The notes beneath the pieces were generated by a model. The model saw nothing but the letters and a program-made list of their open reading frames with translations, had not been told where the DNA came from and did not search any database. Positions 14,653-20,350 of a DNA stretch of 20,454 nucleotides are shown piece by piece (within the stretch, counting starts at the first letter, position 1; every line of letters starts with the position of its first letter). Made by a program: the position numbers and the translations under genes. The DNA comes from a virus: IMG/VR virus record IMGVR_UViG_3300033141_000889, positions 1-20,454 of that record; one strand, written 5' to 3'.

Positions 14653-14666
14653 GTTGACATGTTAAC
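14653..14666. promoter_or_regulatory. Imperfect palindrome over the -35 box (candidate operator)
   Basis: GTTGACATGTTAAC is self-complementary at 12 of 14 positions, with a perfect ACATGT core (14657-14662). It covers the -35 hexamer of the plus-strand promoter, a position where a bound dimer would block polymerase. The adjacent small protein looks like a ribbon-helix-helix regulator, so autorepression is a natural hypothesis. Inference only. Confidence 0.4.
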
Positions 14667-14682
14667 GGGGCGGATTGATACT
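14654..14682 (+). promoter_or_regulatory. Sigma70-type promoter for the plus-strand gene
   Basis: The -35 hexamer TTGACA (14654-14659) is perfect, the spacer is 17 bases, and the -10 hexamer GATACT (14677-14682) matches consensus at four of six positions including the key A2 and T6. The expected start of transcription, about seven bases on, is at 14689-14690, which is the A of the ATG. This is by far the best promoter I see in the window and it opposes the late operon. Confidence 0.7.
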
Positions 14683-14689
14683 ACCTGGC

Positions 14690-14875
14690 ATGCCGAAAAC
14701 TGAGCACATCCGAGTCAGCGTGCGCGCGTGGTACGCGCTAAAACGGGTCCAAGCGTACGCGCCTGACTACCAGCGCGACAACGTTAAAACGTTCGCAACG
14801 CTGGTCGACGCGATACTCTACGGCGACGACGAGCTGCTCGTGCTGGCGCGTAAAAAGATGCGCGAGACGAACTAG
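14690..14875 (+). CDS. Small moron-type protein, ribbon-helix-helix-like
   Basis: The only credible plus-strand gene: 61 aa, starting at ATG 14690. A TTG at 14675 would overlap the -10 box and is rejected. It has no room for a Shine-Dalgarno; its promoter is spaced so that the transcript would begin at the ATG, implying leaderless translation. The protein runs strand (HIRVSV), helix (RAWYALKRVQAYA), turn, helix (TFATLVDAILYG), then a basic-acidic tail (LARKKMRETN), the shape of an Arc/MetJ-type ribbon-helix-helix DNA-binding protein. Four of its five lysines use AAA. It is flanked by portal and protease on the other strand, the position of a moron. The stop TAG shares the palindrome CTAG with the portal stop. 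Function as a regulator is inferred. Confidence 0.68.
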   Translation: MPKTEHIRVSVRAWYALKRVQAYAPDYQRDNVKTFATLVDAILYGDDELLVLARKKMRETN

Positions 14876-16317
14876 TCGTCGGCGACGATCGCGAGCTCTG
14901 GTGGCTGCGTGTCCTGCTCGTCGTCGGCTTCCTGGTCGGCGTCTTCGTCGGTCGCTTCGTCCGGCTCGGCGCGTCCGGCGATCACGTCGCGACCGGTCGA
15001 CTTGTCCAGGTAGGGCCGCTCCGGCATGCCGAGCTCGAGGTGGTCGTTAATGTCGTTGGTTGAGTACCCAAGGCCCTGCAATTTCTCGCCGACCTCGAGC
15101 GCCGCGAGCTGCAGCTGCAACCCGATGTGCGACCCTGCCAGCGAGTAGAACAGGCGCACGTCGTCGCCGTACTGCCGGTGCACTAGCTGCGCGTTGTAGT
15201 GACCGTAAATCACTTCGAGCACCGGCGCGATCGAGCCGGTGAACCAGAGCACCGTGGCCTCTTTGGTGTTGCTATAGGTCGCCCGGTCGAGCTGCCCGAG
15301 AATGCTCGGCTGCGTGCCGATCGTAGCAATGATCTCGTCTCGCGCTGAATTCTTGGTATCGAAGACCTGCAGCTCTTCGGGCGACCAGCCCTTGATGGCC
15401 TTCGGACCGGAACCGAGCACGAGGATCCCACCGTCGTCTTGCACGCGCTGGTGATCGGCCTCAAGCTCGGCCTTGATCTTCGCGCGCTGCTCGGGGTTCG
15501 GGCTCAGTGGCGCGTCGAAGCCGACGACGATCCCGGGCGAGACGCGGTTACGCAGGTTGTAGCGCTGGCGCTCGGTGGCGATATGATCGATCTCGGTGGA
15601 GCGGAGCGCGGCGCGCAAGGGGCTCGCGCCTTTCCAAAAGCTCGACGGGCTCGGCGCCATGATGTTGAGCAGCTGGTCTGGCTTCCACGTCAGGTCAGGC
15701 TTGCCGCCGCCGCGCTTGTATCGGTAGAGCGTCGGCGCGCCGTAGAGCTCATCGACGTCGGCGCTCATGGAGATCGGCGATAGCAGCGGCACGACTGACA
15801 GCCCCGCGAGCGAGCAGACCGGCACCTGATAGGCGTTGCCGGCCGCGTAGTAGTGCAGCGCCGTCACGTACAGGAGGTGCTGCCACGACCAAAACGGGAA
15901 GGTCTCAGATTTCCCGAGCGGGTCGCGGATGAAATCCTGCAACGGATGCGACGCGTCCTGCATCTTGACCCACCTGCCGCCTACCTTCTCTTGCGCGATC
16001 GGCGTCAACTGCGACATGGCCTTCGCGTTTCCGTTGATGCTCGCCCACGACCAGGCGCTCGCGCGCAGCAGTCGATCGAGGTCGGTGTCGGTGTAGCCCA
16101 TGGTCGCAGGGTATACCGGCGTCATCGGACCTAGCATCGTGTAGCGCTGGTCGACGTCGTCCCACGTCAGCGAGCTGAGCCGGTGCCCGGTCGCCGTCGC
16201 AAGTCCGAGCGCCTGCGTGCTTGCCCGGTGCTCCGGCTCGGCTGTGCCGCGCCTTGCATTGCGCCCGGCGACCCACTTTTTCAGATTCAACTCGTGTGAC
16301 TCGACGTATCCGGCCAT
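14872..16317 (-). CDS. Portal protein (HK97-type)
   Basis: A 481-aa protein with a near-perfect Shine-Dalgarno (AGGAGG at 16324-16329, six bases before ATG 16317). The sequence SWASINGNAKAMSQLTPIA, FWSWQHLLYVTALHYYAAGN, YRYKRGGGKPDLTWKPDQLL and SFWKGASPLRAALRSTEIDH follows the phage portal family, including the 'G.SPL.a' motif. WFTGSIAPVLEVIYGHYNAQ is the usual C-terminal crown-domain helix. The last 35 residues are strongly acidic (DEATDEDADQEADDEQD). Twelve copies form the packaging channel on which terminase docks. The TAG stop overlaps the stop of the plus-strand gene. The protease gene lies 270 bases downstream, beyond that gene. Confidence 0.93.
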   Translation of the reverse strand: MAGYVESHELNLKKWVAGRNARRGTAEPEHRASTQALGLATATGHRLSSLTWDDVDQRYTMLGPMTPVYPATMGYTDTDLDRLLRASAWSWASINGNAKAMSQLTPIAQEKVGGRWVKMQDASHPLQDFIRDPLGKSETFPFWSWQHLLYVTALHYYAAGNAYQVPVCSLAGLSVVPLLSPISMSADVDELYGAPTLYRYKRGGGKPDLTWKPDQLLNIMAPSPSSFWKGASPLRAALRSTEIDHIATERQRYNLRNRVSPGIVVGFDAPLSPNPEQRAKIKAELEADHQRVQDDGGILVLGSGPKAIKGWSPEELQVFDTKNSARDEIIATIGTQPSILGQLDRATYSNTKEATVLWFTGSIAPVLEVIYGHYNAQLVHRQYGDDVRLFYSLAGSHIGLQLQLAALEVGEKLQGLGYSTNDINDHLELGMPERPYLDKSTGRDVIAGRAEPDEATDEDADQEADDEQDTQPPELAIVADD

Positions 16318-16323
16318 GGCTGA

Positions 16324-16329
16324 CCTCCT
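16324..16329 (-). promoter_or_regulatory. AGGAGG ribosome binding site of the portal gene
   Basis: Full-consensus Shine-Dalgarno six bases before ATG 16317. It lies in a 50-base gap after the large terminase stop that also holds a CCGGCG-G-CGCCGG inverted repeat and the GGCTTAGCCTA repeat. Confidence 0.75.
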
Positions 16330-16330
16330 C

Positions 16331-16341
16331 GGCTTAGCCTA
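16331..16341. repeat. Copy 1 of the 11-bp repeat GGCTTAGCCTA
   Basis: Lies in the gap between large terminase and portal. The first nine bases form a palindrome with one central base (GGCT-T-AGCC). An identical copy stands directly before the small terminase start at 18596-18606. Confidence 0.5.
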
Positions 16342-16367
16342 CCGGCGCCGCCGGCGAGTTGCAAGCC

Positions 16368-17960
16368 CTAGCCGAATTGCCGGCCGCGCTCGAAAAACGT
16401 GAGCGCCATCGTCATCGTATCAACCCGGTCGTCTCGGGTGCGATTCGGGAAGCCGCATACCTCGGCGAGCCAGTAGTGCTGCTCGCCGTTCTCGTGCTCG
16501 CTCTGGATGTAGACGCGGCCTGACGCCGGCACGTAGGAGATCGCCTCTGCTCGCTGCCGCTTCGTCTCGCCTTGCACACTCCAATCGCGTACGAATTGAT
16601 GTTCTCTTGGTAGCTTCTCTTCGGCTGCGACGTTCAACACTGCGCGCAGCCCGGCGATGATCGACGGGCCGTTCGCTGCCTTCTCGATCAGAATGCAGGC
16701 GAGCTGGTCGCCGTGCTGCTGCACGAGTTGCACGAGCACCTGGATCGATGACGCTGAGTTGATTTTCTGGCGCACCTGCTGCACGAGATAGCAATCGCGG
16801 CCGAGCTTTCCCCATACGTCGAAAACAGCGTAATCAGTGTGCCGGGTCGCCTTCGACTCTTTGAGATTGTTCGGGTCGGCTGTGATGATCAGGTATTCGT
16901 ACTTCGGCGGCAGCGGATAGGTGGGGAAGTCACCGTTCGCGAAGTCCGGGATCCTGACGGCGCGGCGCCAGTCGTCGATCGTCGGCTCGTGCGACCACCT
17001 CGCGAACATGTCGCGTAAAAAAATAACGCCGTGCTCAGGCGTTGGGTTCTGTTGGTTCTGTGCCTCGTCGGTCGCGGGATCATTCTCTCGCTCGGCGCTG
17101 GTCGTCGCCTCGTCGAGGATCGCCGGGTTGAGTAGCTCTTCGGGCTCGGTGCGTTGATCCGTCCATAGCTCGCCCGTGGCCAGGCAGCGCACCGACGAGC
17201 AGAACGTACGATCTGGCTCGTGCCGGTTCGGTAAAAACAGGTGCACGAGGTTGGGATTCTCGGCCCGGCTAAGCAGGTATCCGGTAGCGTCGCTCTCGTG
17301 CGTGCGTTGCTGGATCTCGACGAAGGGAGACGTCAGCCGCGCGCGGCGTTTCAATAGCACCGATTCGAGCCAGGTGTTTATTTTTGCGTTCTCCTCGACG
17401 GAAACCTTGAGCGGATCGTTCGCGTCGTCGAGCACGCGGCAATGGGGGCGGGCGCCGATGATCCCAGAGCGCACCGTACGCGAGACGCGCCCACCGCGGC
17501 GGGTCGTCGCGAAGTTAGAATCGGCGGCGACGTGCGTTGACAGCTGCCAGTCGGGGCGGAAGGTGTTCTGGTACCAGGGCGACGCGACTAGATCGCGGTG
17601 GCGCCTGGCGTCGCGCAGGGCAACAAAATCATTCGTGCTCAGACAGAGGAAGCGATACCATGGTTTTTTCAGCCAGCACCAGGCCGGGAACAGTACCGAG
17701 CAGAGCAGCGACTTAGCGAAGCCCGGCGGCACGTTAATCAGAAGCCAGAGGATCTCCTCGGCGAACGCGGCTTCTAGGTGCTCGCAAATGCAGTCGATGT
17801 ACCAGCCCCAGATCAGCGGCTCGTCTTCGTGAAAGAACGGCCAGGCGTTTTTAACGAACGTCGCGAGCGACGCCTCGCACCAGTACGCGGTAACAGCCGC
17901 GCGCGCCTCGTCTTCGCCGGCGCGCTCGATTATGTCGAGCAGTTGCGCGTGGGATATCAA
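16368..17960 (-). CDS. Terminase large subunit (packaging ATPase and nuclease)
   Basis: A 530-aa protein. The frame begins with TTG 17960 overlapping the small subunit's TGA (TTGA); no ATG is available nearby. ATPase: Walker A-like NVPPGFAKS (76-84), Walker B VLDD (176-179, continuing DDANDP), and motif III IQQRTHESDATGYLL (216-230). A poorly conserved acidic linker (about 270-340) carries many Glu and Asp. Nuclease: first Asp in ITADPNN (D362), an acidic-basic LIEKAANG segment (E426), and the last pair in TRDDRVDTMTMA (D511, D514), the RNase H-like triad. It cuts concatemers and powers DNA entry through the portal. Codons 313-315 spell ATT TTT TTA, an in-frame T TTT TTA heptamer. Confidence 0.93.
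   Translation of the reverse strand: MISHAQLLDIIERAGEDEARAAVTAYWCEASLATFVKNAWPFFHEDEPLIWGWYIDCICEHLEAAFAEEILWLLINVPPGFAKSLLCSVLFPAWCWLKKPWYRFLCLSTNDFVALRDARRHRDLVASPWYQNTFRPDWQLSTHVAADSNFATTRRGGRVSRTVRSGIIGARPHCRVLDDANDPLKVSVEENAKINTWLESVLLKRRARLTSPFVEIQQRTHESDATGYLLSRAENPNLVHLFLPNRHEPDRTFCSSVRCLATGELWTDQRTEPEELLNPAILDEATTSAERENDPATDEAQNQQNPTPEHGVIFLRDMFARWSHEPTIDDWRRAVRIPDFANGDFPTYPLPPKYEYLIITADPNNLKESKATRHTDYAVFDVWGKLGRDCYLVQQVRQKINSASSIQVLVQLVQQHGDQLACILIEKAANGPSIIAGLRAVLNVAAEEKLPREHQFVRDWSVQGETKRQRAEAISYVPASGRVYIQSEHENGEQHYWLAEVCGFPNRTRDDRVDTMTMALTFFERGRQFG
17016..17022 (-). other. In-frame T TTT TTA heptamer in the terminase linker
   Basis: Codons 313-315 of the large terminase read ATT TTT TTA, so the heptamer T TTT TTA stands in the register used by -1 frameshift sites. 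Slippage would add 28 codons and stop at 16930, giving a 343-aa product that ends just before the nuclease domain. No stimulatory structure was established. Confidence 0.3.
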
Positions 17961-18595
17961 CGCTCGACGCTCAGCGCTGCCGCAAGCCCGGCCATGAGCT
18001 CGGGGTCGAAGGACTTGAGCGCAGCGCGTAGCTCGTCGCGTGCCGGGTCGACGTGTTTTATCTCGGTTCGTTTCGGTGCCATCACGCCGGCTATCGCGAG
18101 CAGGTGCTCGAGGATCTGCGCGCGCACCTTGGGACTGACTAGCTCTTCTGTGACTGCCACCTCGACGACGGCGCCGGCGCCGGGATTGTCCGGGTCTTCG
18201 ATCATCGTCATGATAGGCGCGCCGGAACGGCTCGTTTTGATCTTGCGATCGCCGGCGCGAACCTTGCCGATCGACAGGTCGCGTAGCTCGGCGATGATCT
18301 CCGCGCTCTCGTTATAGACGGCCTGGCGCACTTGCTCGCGGCCGATGTGCCGCCCGGCGATCTGCTCGTGCAGTTGGTCGGCGTCGTAGGCCTCGGCACG
18401 CGGTCGCCAGTTGTTTTTACTAGCCCAGCGCTCCCAATGGCGGCGGTTGCCCGGCTTGGATCCGGCCACCACCAGGGCTTTCGCTGCGCTGCGCGCCTTG
18501 CCAAGCTCGAGATAGATCACGAAGGCGGCGAATGCCTTCCCCGTCTCGCCCGGGATCCGCGCCCATGGCTTGCCCTTGATGACGTCAGCGCCCAT
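17957..18595 (-). CDS. Terminase small subunit
   Basis: A 212-aa protein directly before the large terminase. Residues 18-60 form a DNA-binding helix-turn-helix region (FVIYLELGKARSAAKALVVA, then NRRHWERWASKNNWRPRAEA), with the 'W..R..a.D' ending common in small terminases of this group. A helical segment (QVRQAVYNESAEIIAELRDL) and a long ASP/Pro loop follow, and the C-terminal 60 residues are helical (SPKVRAQILEHLLAIAGVMA). The gene starts at ATG 18595, directly preceded by the GGCTAAGCC repeat and without a strong Shine-Dalgarno. Its stop overlaps the large subunit start. It recognises the packaging site and regulates the ATPase. Confidence 0.82.
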   Translation of the reverse strand: MGADVIKGKPWARIPGETGKAFAAFVIYLELGKARSAAKALVVAGSKPGNRRHWERWASKNNWRPRAEAYDADQLHEQIAGRHIGREQVRQAVYNESAEIIAELRDLSIGKVRAGDRKIKTSRSGAPIMTMIEDPDNPGAGAVVEVAVTEELVSPKVRAQILEHLLAIAGVMAPKRTEIKHVDPARDELRAALKSFDPELMAGLAAALSVER

Positions 18596-18606
18596 GGCTT
18601 AGCCTA
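18596..18606. repeat. Copy 2 of the 11-bp repeat GGCTTAGCCTA
   Basis: Immediately before the small terminase ATG, in the 31-base gap after the zinc-ribbon gene. Identical to 16331-16341 before the portal gene. On the minus strand it reads TAGGCTAAGCC followed by ATG. Confidence 0.5.
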
Positions 18607-18626
18607 TCGCGACAAGGTGCCGGTGT

Positions 18627-18818
18627 CTAGGTGGCGTCGGGATCCGCCGCGGCCTTCTGCTTCGGCGACCCCTGCTGCCATCCGCAGCGGGCGCAGTTCC
18701 AACGGTAGGGATTGTCCGGCAGCGGGCGCCGCCATTGCATCCGGCCAGTGCAGCGAGGGCAGGTCGGGCGGCCGGTGCTGAGCTTGCGGCGGCGGTTGAT
18801 TTTGCGGCGGTAGCTCAT
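18627..18818 (-). CDS. Zinc-ribbon protein
   Basis: A 63-aa basic protein whose ATG overlaps the preceding stop as ATGA. CPRC (C20, C23) and CARC (C42, C45) make a CX2C-X18-CX2C zinc ribbon with aromatic and basic residues between (MQWRRPLPDNPYRWN). The N-terminus is strongly basic (YRRKINRRRKL). This is likely a nucleic-acid-binding ribbon. It stands just before the small terminase, where small zinc-binding proteins and HNH nucleases are common, but no HNH motif is present. Function unknown beyond metal and nucleic acid binding. Confidence 0.75.
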   Translation of the reverse strand: MSYRRKINRRRKLSTGRPTCPRCTGRMQWRRPLPDNPYRWNCARCGWQQGSPKQKAAADPDAT

Positions 18819-19084
18819 GGGTCGACGTCCAGTGTCATCGCGATCTCGAGCCCGGCGTTGTGGATCTCGCAGAACTCGCGCCACTCGGCGACGGAATAAA
18901 TCCGGCGGATCGTGCCATCGTGTAGCGCGATGTCGAACGCGCCGAGGCCATAGCCGAAGTGCTCGTCGAGTGCGTGCAGGTCTAGCACCTCGTCGTGCTC
19001 CAGGACGTAGACAGGGATCCGCCGCGGTGGCGGCTCCGCGGCTCGGATGTTGATCACGATGTCATGGTCGTATGACTTGCTCAT
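18815..19084 (-). CDS. Hypothetical protein, 89 aa
   Basis: Not recognised. Starts at ATG 19084 in an ATGA overlap with the previous gene and ends in ATGA with the zinc-ribbon gene. The sequence contains RRIPVYVLEHDEVLDLHALD, then FGYGLGAFDIALHDGTIRR and YSVAEWREFCEIHNAGLE, suggesting a small alternating strand and helix fold with an acidic character. Readings extending upstream of this start overlap the gene before it. It is probably real because of the precise coupling on both sides and normal codon bias. No function can be assigned. Confidence 0.6.
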   Translation of the reverse strand: MSKSYDHDIVINIRAAEPPPRRIPVYVLEHDEVLDLHALDEHFGYGLGAFDIALHDGTIRRIYSVAEWREFCEIHNAGLEIAMTLDVDP

Positions 19085-19395
19085 GTTGCCTCCTTGCGTT
19101 GCCATGGCGGGACCGTGCGCGTGACTATCAGGCGCTCGGCTTTGAGCTGCTCGGTGTAGCTGCACAATTGCAGCCAGGTCGGGCGCCTGCTCAGCGCGCG
19201 CGACACGAGATACCAGGCGAGCACGTGCGGCCCGCCGAAGTGCGTTGCGCCCGACTTCTCGAGGATCCAGATCGTGCGGCCGAGCTCGCGGCGTGCGCGT
19301 GGGGTGCACTCGGGATACAGCCTGCCCAGCGCGTTGATGTGCTGAGCCATCTCGACGAAGTCGGGCGGTAGCGGCAGGGGTCCGGCGTTGCTCAT
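19081..19395 (-). CDS. Hypothetical protein, 104 aa
   Basis: Not recognised. Start ATG 19395 and stop are both in ATGA overlaps with neighbours. It opens with SNAGPLPLPPDFVEMAQHIN, continues with a helical, basic region (RARRELGRTIWILEKSGATH), and ends with AERLIVTRTVPPWQRKEAT. It is probably a soluble helical protein. Alternative upstream in-frame starts would run through the preceding gene and are not needed. Being the third gene of the coupled cassette, it was likely inherited together with its neighbours; role unknown. Confidence 0.6.
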   Translation of the reverse strand: MSNAGPLPLPPDFVEMAQHINALGRLYPECTPRARRELGRTIWILEKSGATHFGGPHVLAWYLVSRALSRRPTWLQLCSYTEQLKAERLIVTRTVPPWQRKEAT

Positions 19396-19619
19396 GGCGT
19401 CCCCTTGTCGATGTAGACCGGGACGCCGGCGAGTAGCGTGACCGGAGTCTGAGTGTTGGTCGACACGCACAGCGCCGCGTCGGGCAGAGCCGAATCCATA
19501 GCGAGCAGTAGGTCGCGCCACTCCTGCTCTCGGATCCGGAATGCGAAGCGGTGGTGTAGCGCAGGCGGGATCAGGGCCGCAACGCGGAGACATTCGCCGA
19601 CGACGTCTGGCTTGCTCAT
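19392..19619 (-). CDS. Hypothetical protein, 75 aa
   Basis: Not recognised. Starts at ATG 19619 inside the stop of the coiled-coil gene (ATGA) and ends in ATGA with the next gene. A helical N-terminal half (VGECLRVAALIPPALHHRFA, then REQEWRDLLLAMDSALPDAA) is followed by strands ending GVPVYID. Longer readings from 19658 would overlap the preceding gene and have no support. Codon use agrees with the neighbours. Function unknown. Confidence 0.6.
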   Translation of the reverse strand: MSKPDVVGECLRVAALIPPALHHRFAFRIREQEWRDLLLAMDSALPDAALCVSTNTQTPVTLLAGVPVYIDKGTP

Positions 19620-20350
19620 GGCTTGCGGCGCCGCAAGCCATACCGGACGAGCTGCCAAATAACGGCGACCGGGCCGACGTCTGCGGCGGCGGCGGTGCCC
19701 TTGATTATACCGGCGATCCAGTTGTCGATCGATAGCAGGCGCGTGCGGATGTCCATGAGCCTGACGTCGTGCTGTGCGATGTGCGCCGCCATTGCTTGCG
19801 CGCGGTCGTCGAGTCGTAGCGTGTCTGCGGTCGCGCCGGCGTCAGCAGCCTCGGTGAATTCGCGCAGCTCTGCGATGGCCTCCTCAGCGTCGTCGATCTT
19901 GCGATCGTGGTTGTCAACGCGTTTGCTCATATAGCCGAGCTGGGTGCATGATTCGTCGTGGGCCGGCTCGATCTTGTCGACGCGACCGCGCAGGCTGCGC
20001 ACCTCGGCCTTGGTCGCGAGGCGGTCGAAGGCTGTCGGGGCTGGCTTGTCGACGTCGGCAACCTCGTAGACCTCGCCGATATCGGTGGTTAGGTGGGCGC
20101 GGTTAAGCCGCCGCAGTAGGGTATCGACGGCCTCGGCCGCGGTGGTGCGCTCGACGCCGTTGAACTCGGCGAGCCACTGCCGCACTACCGCGAGCTGCTC
20201 GCCCATGGATTTGTGGTGGTCGGCGTGCACCTCGCAAACCGCCGGGGCGCAGTCGGGGTCGATGCCTGCCAGGTTGAGCTTGCTCGCGAGGTCGCGGGCT
20301 CGCGCAACCCACTGCCGGAGGTTTTTGTAATCTCGCGTTGTGTCTTTCAT
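19616..20350 (-). CDS. Coiled-coil protein with hydrophobic C-terminal segment
   Basis: A 244-aa protein. ATG 20350 is the start because AAGGAG (20359-20364) is eight bases upstream; a TTG ten codons earlier has no such site. Residues 1-100 are helical, with a Cys/His-containing stretch CAPAVCEVHADHHKS. Residues about 105-205 look like a coiled coil with heptad-like spacing (MSKRVDNHDRKIDDAEEAIA). The C-terminus has a hydrophobic stretch WIAGIIKGTAAAADVG then VAVIWQLVRYGLRRRKP, which could be a membrane helix with positive flanks. Such a coiled coil plus C-terminal membrane helix recalls XhlA-type or holin-linked proteins, but the match is weak. It heads the late operon in this window. Confidence 0.7.
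   Translation of the reverse strand: MKDTTRDYKNLRQWVARARDLASKLNLAGIDPDCAPAVCEVHADHHKSMGEQLAVVRQWLAEFNGVERTTAAEAVDTLLRRLNRAHLTTDIGEVYEVADVDKPAPTAFDRLATKAEVRSLRGRVDKIEPAHDESCTQLGYMSKRVDNHDRKIDDAEEAIAELREFTEAADAGATADTLRLDDRAQAMAAHIAQHDVRLMDIRTRLLSIDNWIAGIIKGTAAAADVGPVAVIWQLVRYGLRRRKP

Noticed and set aside
14675-14690. TTG at 14675 as start of the plus-strand gene
   Set aside because: It lies inside the promoter, before the expected transcript start.
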